A stretch of 59,800 bases of DNA from Curtobacterium luteum (lineage in GTDB: Bacteria; Actinomycetota; Actinomycetes; Actinomycetales; Microbacteriaceae): the NCBI RefSeq assembly GCF_001475545.1, contig NZ_LDQC01000027.1:1-59800 (forward strand). Reading direction: 5' to 3'. Both the position numbers and the translations under genes were made by a program. Shown piece after piece: positions 50,015 to 58,398 of this stretch; positions within the stretch are counted from its first letter, which is position 1; the number at the start of each line of letters is the position of its first letter. The notes beneath the pieces are model-generated. The model worked only from the letters and a program-made list of their open reading frames with translations, had not been told where the DNA came from and searched no databases.

Positions 50015-50060
50015 GACGGGGCGCTCCGGCGCACGGTGCGCGGCCGGACGCGCCCGCGCG

Positions 50061-50837
50061 TCAGGCGGCGGAGGCGTCGACGGTGGGGTAGCCGGCGGTG
50101 TCGCCGGGGTGCTCGTAGTGCGCCCGGACCAGGATCGGCCGGTGGTCGGAGACGCCGGCGGGCAGGGTCTCGACCCCCGCGATGTGCAGGCCGACGCTGG
50201 TCGCGAAGTCGAAGTGCCCGGTGAACTTGCGGTAGCGCAGGTACGTCGGCTGGTCCGAGAGGGACAGCGCGAAGCCGTGCTGCTCGATCTTCCGTCGCAG
50301 GTTCGTCTGGAACCACGGGTAGTTGAAGTCGCCGACCATGATCGCCGGGGCCTCGCTCGAGAGGTCGCGGACGAACTGGTGCGCGGCCTCGATCTGCTTG
50401 CGGCGCAGGGAGTTCGTGGCCGTCAGCGGCGACGCGTGGAACGAGGCCACGATGACCTCGGCGTCGGCCTCGCGGTCGCGCAGGTGCATGGCGATGAGCC
50501 GTTCGTGCGCGGGCGCGAGGACGCGGTCGTGCAGGGACTTCTGCAGCGAGTGGATGCTGAAGTCCTGCAGGTCGAAGCGGTCGTCGCGCTTGTAGATCGC
50601 GAGGCCGAGTCGGTTCGCCTTCGTCGAGGCCGCGAGTGAGAGCCCGCCGACGGTCGGCGCGAGGTCGTTGGAGTCGCATTCCTGCACGCACAGCACGTCG
50701 GCCTGGGAGGCCTCGGCCAGGGACGCGAGTTCGCCGTTCGCGGTGTGCTCGCGGAGGTTGTAGCTGACGACGCGGAGTGCGGTCGGCTGCACGTCGGCGT
50801 CGGGGTCGAGCGTCCCGTGCTGCTGTGGAGCGGCCAT
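50061..50837 (-). CDS. Endonuclease/exonuclease/phosphatase-fold hydrolase
   Basis: 258 residues from ATG 50837 with AGGAAGG upstream. The EEP (DNase I-like) active site is intact: Asn in VVSYNLRE near 24, Glu in VQECD near 53, the Asp-Asn pair in GDFNYPW near 174, and the Asp-His in SDHRPI near 229. Members hydrolyse phosphodiesters in DNA, RNA, inositol phosphates or sphingomyelin. No signal peptide is seen, so intracellular. Substrate unknown. Confidence 0.83.
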   Translation of the reverse strand: MAAPQQHGTLDPDADVQPTALRVVSYNLREHTANGELASLAEASQADVLCVQECDSNDLAPTVGGLSLAASTKANRLGLAIYKRDDRFDLQDFSIHSLQKSLHDRVLAPAHERLIAMHLRDREADAEVIVASFHASPLTATNSLRRKQIEAAHQFVRDLSSEAPAIMVGDFNYPWFQTNLRRKIEQHGFALSLSDQPTYLRYRKFTGHFDFATSVGLHIAGVETLPAGVSDHRPILVRAHYEHPGDTAGYPTVDASAA

Positions 50838-51040
50838 GCTGCCTTCCTGTTCCGGGTGGCGTCCTGTCCGGGGTACCGGGTCACCCTGCCGCAGCGAAAC
50901 TACTCGGCCTCCACAGCAGGTTCCTGAGACTGTAGCGCGGTGCGGGTCCCGTGCGGGTGACCAGGTCGCGAACGGACAGCGGAGGCGGCGCGGCACGCTG
51001 CGAGGGCCGCCCGTGGCAGCCGTCCTCCGCGGATCGGTGC

Positions 51041-51130
51041 CCGCCGGGCGGGTCGGACCGTCAGGCGCGGACCCGCACCCGCCGGGCGGGTCGGACCGTC
51101 AGGCGCGGACCCGCACCCGCCGGGCGGGTC
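51041..51130. repeat. 38-bp tandem repeat duplicating the 3' end and stop codon of the efflux gene
   Basis: CCGCCGGGCGGGTCGGACCG begins at 51041 and 51079, and its first part again at 51117 (period 38). The unit spans the last codons and TGA of the minus-strand MFS gene; the second copy carries a further, unused stop. Each unit can fold GCGGGTC with GACCCGC. 38 is not a multiple of three, so the duplication must lie outside the coding part, which it does. Confidence 0.75.
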
Positions 51131-52517
51131 GCACGGTGTCCCCCGCGGTCCGGCTCATGAGCACACCCTCGACGCACGCGACGACGAGGAGTGCCGCGAT
51201 GACCCAGAACGCGACCACGTACGGCCCCGACCCGCCGAGCCCCGACGCCGCACGGATGACCACGGCGGCGACGGCCACACCGAACCCCGCCGCGGTCTGC
51301 TGCAGCGTCGAGGACAGCGTGTTCGCCGGGGTCATGTCCGCCTGCTCGACGTCGGCGAACGCGATCGTGTTGTACGCGGTGAAGCCGACGGACCGCGCGG
51401 CGCCGCTCACGACGAGCAGCACCGCGAGCAGCCAGAACGGCGTGTCCGGGGTCATGAACGCCATCGCCACGACGCTGAGCGCGGCGACGGCGGACGACAC
51501 GACGATGACGGGCCGGTACCCGAACCAGCGGAGGAACGGCGTCGTCATGGGCTTGATGCCGAGGTTGCCGACGAAGACCCAGAGCACCGCGGAGCCGGCG
51601 AGCACCGCACTCCACCCCCACGCGTCCTGGAAGAGCAGCGGGAGCACGAACGGCACCGCCGACACGGCCAGGCGGAACAGGCTGCCGCCGGCGTGCGACA
51701 CCCGGAAGGTCTCGAGCCGGAAGGACTCGAGCCCCATGATCGGGTGTGGGGCTCGCCGGAAGTGCCGGACCGCGAGCCAGCAGCACGCCGCTCCGACGAC
51801 CCCGGAGACGACGACCGCGAGGACCGGCACCACGTCGAGCGCCAGCAGCGATGCCATCACGACGAGCGCGCCGAGCCCGAAGCACGCGAGGAGCGAGCCG
51901 AGCCAGTCGAACGGCACCCGCTCCGGCGCCCGTTCCTGGGGCACGAGCACGAGCGCGGCGACGAACGCGATCACCCCGAGCGGGATGTTGATGAGGAAGA
52001 TCCAGTGCCACGTCAGGGTGTCGACGAGCACCCCGCCGACGAACGGCGCGATGATCGGGGCCGCGAGCGCCGGCCAGGTCAGGATCGCGATCGCCGTGAC
52101 GAGCTGGTCGCGTCCGGCACTCCGGAGGACGACGAGCCGGCCGACGGGCACCATCATCGCGCCGCCGAGGCCCTGCAGGATGCGCCAGAGGGTCAGCTCC
52201 ACGAGCCCCGTCGACGCGGCACACAGCGCGGACGCGATCGTGAAGAGCGCGATCGCCGCCGCGAAGACGGTGCGGGAGCCGACGCGGTCGGTCACCCAGC
52301 CACTCACCGGGATGAACACCGCCAACGTCACGAGGTACGCGGTGATGGCGACGCCGACGGCCGCCGAGTCGACCCCGAGGTCGCGGCCCATCGCGGGCGC
52401 TGCCGTCGCGAGGATCGTGCCGTCGAGCAGCTCCATGAAGAAGGTGCCGGCCACGAGGACGGCCACCGCCGTGCTGCGGGTCCGCCGAGGGGCGGGCGTC
52501 GATGTCGTCGTCGTCAT
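51099..52517 (-). CDS. MFS drug efflux transporter, DHA2 family
   Basis: 472 residues. ATG 52517 is the first giving a normal Thr-rich N-terminus; the frame extends 52 codons further without support. Helix 1 has MELLDGTILATAAPAMGRDL (motif D1), the loop GWVTDRVGSRTVF is motif A and WPALAAPIIAPFVGGVL motif C. EmrB-like multidrug exporter. It is divergent from the sugar-acid/D-amino operon; it could export an intermediate or inhibitor, but a generic drug pump is equally plausible. C-terminus ends in Arg-rich VRPARRVRVRA. Confidence 0.9.
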   Translation of the reverse strand: MTTTTSTPAPRRTRSTAVAVLVAGTFFMELLDGTILATAAPAMGRDLGVDSAAVGVAITAYLVTLAVFIPVSGWVTDRVGSRTVFAAAIALFTIASALCAASTGLVELTLWRILQGLGGAMMVPVGRLVVLRSAGRDQLVTAIAILTWPALAAPIIAPFVGGVLVDTLTWHWIFLINIPLGVIAFVAALVLVPQERAPERVPFDWLGSLLACFGLGALVVMASLLALDVVPVLAVVVSGVVGAACCWLAVRHFRRAPHPIMGLESFRLETFRVSHAGGSLFRLAVSAVPFVLPLLFQDAWGWSAVLAGSAVLWVFVGNLGIKPMTTPFLRWFGYRPVIVVSSAVAALSVVAMAFMTPDTPFWLLAVLLVVSGAARSVGFTAYNTIAFADVEQADMTPANTLSSTLQQTAAGFGVAVAAVVIRAASGLGGSGPYVVAFWVIAALLVVACVEGVLMSRTAGDTVRPARRVRVRA

Positions 52518-52582
52518 GTCGAACGAAATGCTATGCCTGCTCGGGTTCCGGACCGCCCTGGGCGCGTGATGTTCTGCGCTGC

Positions 52583-52607
52583 ACAATGGAGCAGGCGGCT
52601 CCGTTGT
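52583..52607. promoter_or_regulatory. Inverted repeat between divergent efflux gene and PLP-enzyme operon, candidate IclR operator
   Basis: ACAATGGAGC (52583-52592), 5-base spacer, GCTCCGTTGT (52598-52607), with one mismatch in the 10-bp arms. It lies 82 bases before the first gene of the operon that includes an IclR regulator. A similar half (CTGCACAACG versus CTGCACAATG) occurs upstream of ridA near 58428. Confidence 0.5.
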
Positions 52608-52689
52608 CCAGACCGCGCCGGACGGACGAACGTGGCAGAAGCGCAGCGTCGCAGCACCCCGGCTGCTTCGCACTCGACGAGGAGGCCCG

Positions 52690-53826
52690 ATGACGACGCA
52701 CGTGCTCGACGACGTCCTGCTGCCGACGATGACGCTCCGCGAGTCCGCCCTCGCGTCGAACGCCGCCGTGATGCAGGCCTACGTCGACCGCCACGGCCTG
52801 CTGTTCGCGCCGCACATGAAGACCCACATGGCGCCGGCACTGGCCCGCCGACAGCTCGACCTCGGCGCCTGGGGCGTCACGGTCGCCTCCGTCCAGCAGG
52901 CCGTCGTGGCATGGCGGCACGGCATCCACCGCATCCTCGTCGCGAACGAGGTGCTCGACCCGGCCGGCCTCGCCTGGATCGCGGGTCGACGCGCCGAGGA
53001 CCCGGACGGCGACGTCCTCTTCCAGGTCGACTCCCCCGCCGGGGTCGCCGCGGCAGCGACCCACGGACCGCTCCCGGTGCTCGTCGAGGTCGGGTTCCCG
53101 GGTGGTCGGACGGGCGTCCGGTCGCCCGAGGACGGGATCGCCCTCGCACGGACCGCGCACGACGCCGGGCTGGAGCTCCGCGGCGTGACCGGCTACGAGG
53201 GCGGGTTGCCCGGCCCCGACAAAGCCCGCGAGTACGTCCGCGGGGTGCTGGCGGTGACCGAGGCGGTCCGCCCGCTCGTCAGCGCGCCACGGATGCTCCT
53301 CAGCATGGGTGGCAGCGCCTGGTTCGACGCCGTCGTCGAGGCCGTCGAGGACCGGCCCGACGACGTCGACGTCCTGCTGCGTTCGGGAGCGTCGCTGACG
53401 CACGACGACGGCTTCTACGCCGAGCGGACGCCCTTCGGCCGCCACCCCGAGGAGGGGCGGCTCGAAGCCGCCATCCGCGTCTGGGGTCGGGTCACCTCCG
53501 CCCCGGAGCCCGGCCTGGTCCTCGTGGCCGTCGGCAAGCGGGACATCAGCTTCGATGAAGGGCTGCCGGTCGTGCGCGAGGTCCGGCCGGGAGGCACGGC
53601 TGACGCCCGCCCCGTCGCTCCCGCTCCGGGGTCGGTCACCGTCACCCGCCTCGACGACCAGCACTGCTACCTGCGGGCCACCGACGACGCACCCGCCCTC
53701 ACCCCGGGGGACGTCGTGGTGTTCGGCATCTCACACCCCTGCACGGTGTTCGACAAGTGGCACCGGGTCCTCGTGCTCGCCGACGACGACACCGTGCTCG
53801 ACACGATCGAGACGGAGTTCCGGTGA
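52690..53826 (+). CDS. PLP-dependent DSD1/D-threonine aldolase-like enzyme
   Basis: 378 residues of the fold-type III (alanine racemase N-domain) D-threonine aldolase/D-serine dehydratase family. The PLP Lys is in FAPHMKTHMAPA near 43, EVGFPGGRTGVR near 137 corresponds to the phosphate-side region, and the C-terminal metal site is GISHPCTVFDKW near 353 (His-x-Cys). GAGGAGG precedes the ATG. Such enzymes split or dehydrate beta-hydroxy D-amino acids. Placed before KDG kinase and KDPG aldolase, dehydration of D-glucosaminate to 2-keto-3-deoxygluconate is attractive; D-serine or D-threonine remain alternatives. An insertion near residue 299 carries the 14-base core. Confidence 0.85.
   Translation: MTTHVLDDVLLPTMTLRESALASNAAVMQAYVDRHGLLFAPHMKTHMAPALARRQLDLGAWGVTVASVQQAVVAWRHGIHRILVANEVLDPAGLAWIAGRRAEDPDGDVLFQVDSPAGVAAAATHGPLPVLVEVGFPGGRTGVRSPEDGIALARTAHDAGLELRGVTGYEGGLPGPDKAREYVRGVLAVTEAVRPLVSAPRMLLSMGGSAWFDAVVEAVEDRPDDVDVLLRSGASLTHDDGFYAERTPFGRHPEEGRLEAAIRVWGRVTSAPEPGLVLVAVGKRDISFDEGLPVVREVRPGGTADARPVAPAPGSVTVTRLDDQHCYLRATDDAPALTPGDVVVFGISHPCTVFDKWHRVLVLADDDTVLDTIETEFR
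53586..53599 (+). repeat. Dispersed 14-base core inside the DSD1-like gene
   Basis: Exact GCCGGGAGGCACGG, in frame, encoding PGGT in a Pro/Ala-rich loop (VRPGGTADARPVAPAPGS) that seems inserted in the C-terminal beta domain. Confidence 0.65.
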
Positions 53827-54656
53827 CCACCCCGCCCGACATCCCCGCCCGCAACGCCGCGCTGTCGCTCCGACGAGGACTCCGGCTGCTCGACCACGTC
53901 GCCGAACGCACCCGGAACGGCGAGGTGTCCGTCAGCCTCGGCACCCTGGCCGCGGAGCTCGGGACGTCGAAGTCGACCGTCCTCCGTCTGACGGCCCCGA
54001 TGGTCGAGACCGACCTGCTCCGCCGGACCGCGGACGCCGGGTTCACGCTCGGGCTCGGGGCGCTGCTCCTCGGCCAGAGCTACCTCGAGGGCATCGACCT
54101 CCGGGCGGCCGCGGCCCCGTTCCTCCGCCGGACCGCCGAACGCACCGGCCTGACCTGCCACCTCGTCGTCCCGGACGGCACCGACATCGTCTACGTCGAC
54201 AAGGTCGAGACGCGCGGGACGGTCCGGATGGGCTCGCGCATCGGCAACCGCCTCCCGATGCGCAACACCGCCTCCGGCAAGGCGATCGTGGCGTTCGGGG
54301 AGTCCGACCTGCTCGCCCGGGTGCTCGCCGAACCCGTCCGCGCGATGACGGACCACACGATCACGGACGACGTGCGCTGGCGCCGCGAGGTCGACCGGAC
54401 ACACCAGCGCGGCTACGGCATCGACGACCGCGAGAACGAACCGGACATCCGGTGCGTCGCCGCCCCCGTGTTCGACCACGCGAACCAGGTCGTCGGGGCG
54501 ATGAGCATCTCCGGACTCGCATCGCGGTTCCCGGCAGCCGCGGTCCGCGACCTCGGGTCCGGGGTCGTCCGGACGGCGCACGAGATCTCGGTCGCGCTCG
54601 GGTCGTCCTCCGCGCAGCTGGCCCTGAACCGGACCGCGAACCGGAGCGCACGGTGA
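53823..54656 (+). CDS. IclR-family transcriptional regulator
   Basis: 277 residues. N-terminal winged helix (about 12-70; SLRRGLRLLDHVAE, then TLAAELGTSKSTVLRLTAPM), and C-terminal GAF-like effector domain with GMGSRIG-like RMGSRIGNRLPMRNTASGKA near 142 and RGYGIDDRENEPDIRCVAAPV near 200, the usual IclR signature. GTG overlaps the previous stop. IclR regulators commonly control sugar-acid catabolism (KdgR, IclR); expected ligand is a pathway intermediate such as KDG. Candidate operator at 52583-52607. Confidence 0.93.
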   Translation: MTTPPDIPARNAALSLRRGLRLLDHVAERTRNGEVSVSLGTLAAELGTSKSTVLRLTAPMVETDLLRRTADAGFTLGLGALLLGQSYLEGIDLRAAAAPFLRRTAERTGLTCHLVVPDGTDIVYVDKVETRGTVRMGSRIGNRLPMRNTASGKAIVAFGESDLLARVLAEPVRAMTDHTITDDVRWRREVDRTHQRGYGIDDRENEPDIRCVAAPVFDHANQVVGAMSISGLASRFPAAAVRDLGSGVVRTAHEISVALGSSSAQLALNRTANRSAR

Positions 54657-55630
54657 CCGGTCGGGTGGTCGCCGTCGGCGAGACGATGCTCCTGCTCAGC
54701 GGGCGGTCCGTCGGAGCCGTCCCCGACCTGGACACCATGCACGTCGACACCGGCGGCGCCGAGAGCAACGTCGCGATCGGGCTCGTCCGGGCCGGGGTGC
54801 CGGCGACGTGGGTCGGCCGCGTCGGGACGGACCCGGCGGGCGACCGCGTCGTGGCGGACGTCCGCGGCGCGGGCGTCGACGTGGTCGCGGTCCCCGATGC
54901 CGACCGCTCGACCGGACTCATGATGAAGGAGCGGCTGGCCGACGGTCGGACCCGCGTGACGTACCACCGCCGGGGTTCCGCCGGATCGGCGATCGGGCCC
55001 GAGGACGTGCCGGCCGGACTCGTCGAGCAGGCCGCACTCGTGCACCTCAGCGGGATCTCCCTGGCGCTCTCCGACCGCTCCCGTGCGACCGTCGACGCGG
55101 TGCTCGACCGAGCCGAGGCCGCCGGGGTCCCGGTGTCCTTCGACGTGAACCACCGGCCGAAGCTCGTCGACCCGGACTCCGCGCGGCGGCACTACCGCGC
55201 GGTCGTCGAGCGGTCGACCGTGGTGTTCGCGAGCGACGACGAGGCCCGGCTCGTGCTCGGGCGTGAGGAGCGACGGGACGACGAGGACGACCTCGCCCGC
55301 GGGCTCGCCGCCCTCGCGCGCGGCACCGCGGTGGTGAAGCTCGGCTCCCGCGGGGCCGTGGCCGCGGTCGACGGTGTCCTGCACCGTCGTGCGGCAACGC
55401 CCGTCCGGGTGGTCGACCCGGTCGGCGCCGGTGACGCCTTCGTCGCCGGATGGCTCGCCGCGGTCCTCACCGGCGCTGCTCCCGCCGAGGCGCTCGACCG
55501 TGCGGCGGACGCCGGCGCGCTCGCCTGCACCGTGGCGAGCGACTGGCGGCTCCCGGACCCCGACACGGTCGTCTCCGTGACCGACGCCCCCGAGATCGAC
55601 CACGCCGTGCACGACCGGGTGGACCGCTGA
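54653..55630 (+). CDS. 2-keto-3-deoxygluconate kinase-like PfkB sugar kinase
   Basis: Phosphorylates 2-keto-3-deoxygluconate to KDPG (inferred). 325 residues. HVDTGGAESNVAIGLVRAG near 28 is the KdgK/PfkB first motif, DVNHRPKLVD near 165 resembles the KDG-kinase substrate block, and DPVGAGDAFVAGWLAAVL near 262 is the ATP/anion-hole motif. GTG overlaps the iclR stop. Next to a KDPG aldolase gene, so KDG is the natural substrate. Confidence 0.9.
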   Translation: MTGRVVAVGETMLLLSGRSVGAVPDLDTMHVDTGGAESNVAIGLVRAGVPATWVGRVGTDPAGDRVVADVRGAGVDVVAVPDADRSTGLMMKERLADGRTRVTYHRRGSAGSAIGPEDVPAGLVEQAALVHLSGISLALSDRSRATVDAVLDRAEAAGVPVSFDVNHRPKLVDPDSARRHYRAVVERSTVVFASDDEARLVLGREERRDDEDDLARGLAALARGTAVVKLGSRGAVAAVDGVLHRRAATPVRVVDPVGAGDAFVAGWLAAVLTGAAPAEALDRAADAGALACTVASDWRLPDPDTVVSVTDAPEIDHAVHDRVDR

Positions 55631-55658
55631 TGGTCGCCCCGACGACAGGAGGACCCCG

Positions 55659-56309
55659 ATGACCGACACCGCCGCTCCCACCACGACGGCCAGGCACCGC
55701 CACGACGCCGGGCCCGCGGTCGCGATCCTCCGCGGCGGCACGGGCGAGCACGTCGAGGACGTCATCCGGGTGCTCGTCGAGTCCGGGGTCCGCGCGATCG
55801 AGCTCACCACGAACACCCCGCGGTGGCAGGACGGCATCGCCTGGGCGGTCGACCGGTACGGCAGCGGCGCCGCGGTCGGCGTCGGGACCGTCCTCGAACC
55901 CCGGCAGCTCGACGAGGCCGCCGCCCTCGGCGCGACCTTCGCGGTCAGCCCGCACACCGACCCCGCGATCGGCGAGCGCGCCCACGAGCGGGGCCTCGGC
56001 TGGTACCCGGGTGCGGCCACGCCGACGGAGATCGTCACGGCGTGGCGGCACGGAGCGCGGGCGGTGAAGGTCTTCCCGGCCGCGCAGCTCGGCGGGCCGG
56101 CGTTCCTGCAGCAGGTGCTCGCGCCGCTCGACTTCGTCGACGTGATCCCCACGGGTGGCATCGGCGTGGACGACGCGGCCGACTACCTCGCGGCGGGTGC
56201 GGTCGCTGTCGGCCTCGGTTCGCCGCTCGTCGGCGACGCACTGCGGGGCGGCGACCTCGACGGCCTCCGTACGCGGGCGGAACGGCTCGTCGCGGCGCTG
56301 GCGCGATGA
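55659..56309 (+). CDS. eda: KDPG/KHG aldolase
   Basis: Cleaves 2-keto-3-deoxy-6-phosphogluconate to pyruvate and glyceraldehyde 3-phosphate. 216 residues, class I aldolase. The Schiff-base Lys is in RAVKVFPAAQLGGPAFL near 133, the general base Glu in AIELTTNTP near 46, and the phosphate site near VDVIPTGGIG. AGGAGG precedes the ATG. The following amidohydrolase start overlaps its stop. Confidence 0.93.
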   Translation: MTDTAAPTTTARHRHDAGPAVAILRGGTGEHVEDVIRVLVESGVRAIELTTNTPRWQDGIAWAVDRYGSGAAVGVGTVLEPRQLDEAAALGATFAVSPHTDPAIGERAHERGLGWYPGAATPTEIVTAWRHGARAVKVFPAAQLGGPAFLQQVLAPLDFVDVIPTGGIGVDDAADYLAAGAVAVGLGSPLVGDALRGGDLDGLRTRAERLVAALAR

Positions 56310-57904
56310 CGACGCCGGTGTTCCTCGTCGGCGGGTCGATCGTCGGGGACGACGGCGGCTTCCACCGTCGGGACGTCCTGACCGTGGACGACCGCGTGGC
56401 CGAGGTCGGTGATCGGCTCCGTGTCCCCGCCGACGCCGAGGTCGTCGACTGCACGGACCGGGTCGTGATGCCCGGCTTCGTCGACGCGCACTCGCACGCG
56501 GGGTCGCTCGTGTTCGACGAGCGTGTGCAGCTCGCGCTGCTGCGCCAGGGCGTCACGACGATCGTCACCGGGCAGGACGGCGTCGGGCCGGCGCCGGGCG
56601 ACGGCTCGTACGCGGCCCGGTACTTCGCAGCGATCGACGGCCCGCACCCGACCTACCGCGGCGACGGGATCGCCGGACTGCTCGCCACCTACGACGGCAT
56701 GACGCCGCTCAACGTGGCGACGCTCGTGCCCGCCGGGACCGTTCGGCACGAGGTGATGGGCGACGACGACGGCCCCGCCGACGACGAACAGCTCGACGCC
56801 ATGCGGGCGCTCGTGCGACAGGGCACGGCGGACGGTGCGGTGGGCCTCGCGACCGGGCTCGACTACGTCCCCGGCCTGCACGCCTCGACCGAGGAGATCG
56901 CTGCCCTCGCCGCCGAGTCCGCAGCGGTCGGCGGACGGTACGTGACACACATGCGCGGTGGGTACGAGTCGAACGTCGCCGCGGGCATCGACGAGATCGT
57001 CCGCATCTGCCGTGTGGGCGGCGGGTCCGCCCACGTCTCGCACCTGCACGCCCCCGTCGGGCTCGCCCTCGACGCACTCGACCGGGCAGCGGCTGCGGGC
57101 GCACCCCTGTCGTTCGACAGCTACCCCTACTCGCGCGGCTGCACGATCCTGTCGATGCTGCTCCTGCCCGCGGAGCTCGCCCGACCGGGCACCGACGACC
57201 TCGCTCGGGCACTGGCGGTCGACGGCGGCCGCGCGCGGGTCCGGGGTGCGGTGCTCGACCGGGTGCTCGGACGCGCTGACCTCGGCACGGACTGGGCGGA
57301 GCAGATCACGCTCTCGCACGTCCCGGCCGCGGAGTTCCACGCGCTGCAGGGCCGGACCCTCGCGGAGGCGGCGGCGGCCACGGGCACCGACCCGGTCGAC
57401 CTCGCGCTCGACGTGCTCGTCGACTCCGGGCTGCAGGTGACCGTCGTGATGCGGGTCCCACGTCCACGGACGCCCACGGAGCTGGCGGAGCTGTACCGGC
57501 ACGGCGGCCACACCGGGGGCTCGGACGGCATCTTCGTCGGGACGCACCCGCACCCTCGCGCGTACGGCACGTTCGCACGGTACCTCGGCGAGTACGCGCG
57601 GACCGGTCTGCTGAGCTGGTGGGAGGTCCAGCAGCACCTGTCGACGCTGCCCGCAGACCTGTTCCAGCTGGGTCACCGCGGTGCCGTCGCCCCGGGCTGG
57701 ACCGCGGACCTCGTGGTCGTCGACCCCGAGCGGGTCGCGGCCCGGTCGACGTACGCCGAACCGATGCTGCTGGCCGAGGGCATCGACGACGTCCTCGTCG
57801 CCGGCGTCCCCGTGCTGCGGGACGGCGTGCTCACCGGGGCGACGCCGGGCGCGGGCCTGCGCCGGACGCCGTTCCGTCATCCCGACCGGACGTCAGGGTC
57901 CTGA
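56306..57904 (+). CDS. D-aminoacylase/N-acyl-D-amino-acid deacylase-like amidohydrolase
   Basis: 532 residues. Metal-dependent amidohydrolase: GFVDAHSHAG near 62 (HxH), ATGLDYVPGLHAS near 190, THMRGGYESNV near 214, HVSHLHAPVG near 240, FDSYPYSRGCTIL near 272 and the catalytic-Asp block GGSDGIFVGTHPHPRAYGTF near 407-425, as in D-aminoacylases. Removes acyl groups from N-acyl-D-amino acids; here a sugar-like N-acyl amino acid such as N-acetyl-D-glucosaminate is proposed. ATG overlaps the aldolase stop. Last gene of the operon. Confidence 0.87.
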   Translation: MTTPVFLVGGSIVGDDGGFHRRDVLTVDDRVAEVGDRLRVPADAEVVDCTDRVVMPGFVDAHSHAGSLVFDERVQLALLRQGVTTIVTGQDGVGPAPGDGSYAARYFAAIDGPHPTYRGDGIAGLLATYDGMTPLNVATLVPAGTVRHEVMGDDDGPADDEQLDAMRALVRQGTADGAVGLATGLDYVPGLHASTEEIAALAAESAAVGGRYVTHMRGGYESNVAAGIDEIVRICRVGGGSAHVSHLHAPVGLALDALDRAAAAGAPLSFDSYPYSRGCTILSMLLLPAELARPGTDDLARALAVDGGRARVRGAVLDRVLGRADLGTDWAEQITLSHVPAAEFHALQGRTLAEAAAATGTDPVDLALDVLVDSGLQVTVVMRVPRPRTPTELAELYRHGGHTGGSDGIFVGTHPHPRAYGTFARYLGEYARTGLLSWWEVQQHLSTLPADLFQLGHRGAVAPGWTADLVVVDPERVAARSTYAEPMLLAEGIDDVLVAGVPVLRDGVLTGATPGAGLRRTPFRHPDRTSGS

Positions 57905-57958
57905 CGGCGACCACCCGCCCGTGGCGCGCGGTGCACCACGTGCCGGGTGAGGACCCGC

Positions 57959-58342
57959 TCAGGCGGACGGCAGGACCGCGACGACGTCGATCTCGACGAG
58001 GATGCCCGCGAGGTGCGACTGCACGGTGGTGCGGACCGGGTACGGCTGGGAGAAGTGCTTCGCGTACTCCTCGTTGAAGGCCGCGAAGTCCCGGTCGGAG
58101 TGCTCGAGGTGCACGGTGGACTTCACGACGTCGTCGAGCGTGGCCCCGTGCTCGGCGAGCACCGCTGCGACGTTCGCGAGCACCTGCGCGGTCTGCCCCG
58201 CCACGTCGTCGGCCATCGCCCCGGTCGCGGGGTCCTGCGGGCCGAACCCGGCGGTGTAGAGGAAGCCGTTGGCGACGATGCCCTGGCTGTAGGGCCCTGC
58301 GGGCTTCGGCGCGTTGTCGGTGACGACGGCGGTCTTCGGCAT
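57959..58342 (-). CDS. ridA: RidA-family enamine/imine deaminase
   Basis: Hydrolyses reactive enamines/imines released by PLP enzymes to keto acids. 127 residues. AGPYSQGIVANGFLYTAGFG near 15, and the end block PVRTTVQSHLAGILVEIDVVA near 102 (with the Arg/Glu signature, usually R..V.....LP....VEIE) are typical. AGGAGC before the ATG. Convergent with the PLP-enzyme operon, 54 bases apart, fitting support of the deaminating PLP step. Confidence 0.93.
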   Translation of the reverse strand: MPKTAVVTDNAPKPAGPYSQGIVANGFLYTAGFGPQDPATGAMADDVAGQTAQVLANVAAVLAEHGATLDDVVKSTVHLEHSDRDFAAFNEEYAKHFSQPYPVRTTVQSHLAGILVEIDVVAVLPSA

Positions 58343-58366
58343 GGTGCTCCTGTCGGTCGGATCGTT

Positions 58367-58398
58367 CCGTCCACCGTAAGCGGCGGCGCGGTGGACGG
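58367..58398. promoter_or_regulatory. Perfect inverted repeat upstream of ridA
   Basis: CCGTCCACCG (58367-58376) and CGGTGGACGG (58389-58398) separated by 12 bases, 25-56 bases before the ridA ATG on the minus strand. Could be an operator or a 5' UTR hairpin. It does not match the 52583 repeat. Confidence 0.5.
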
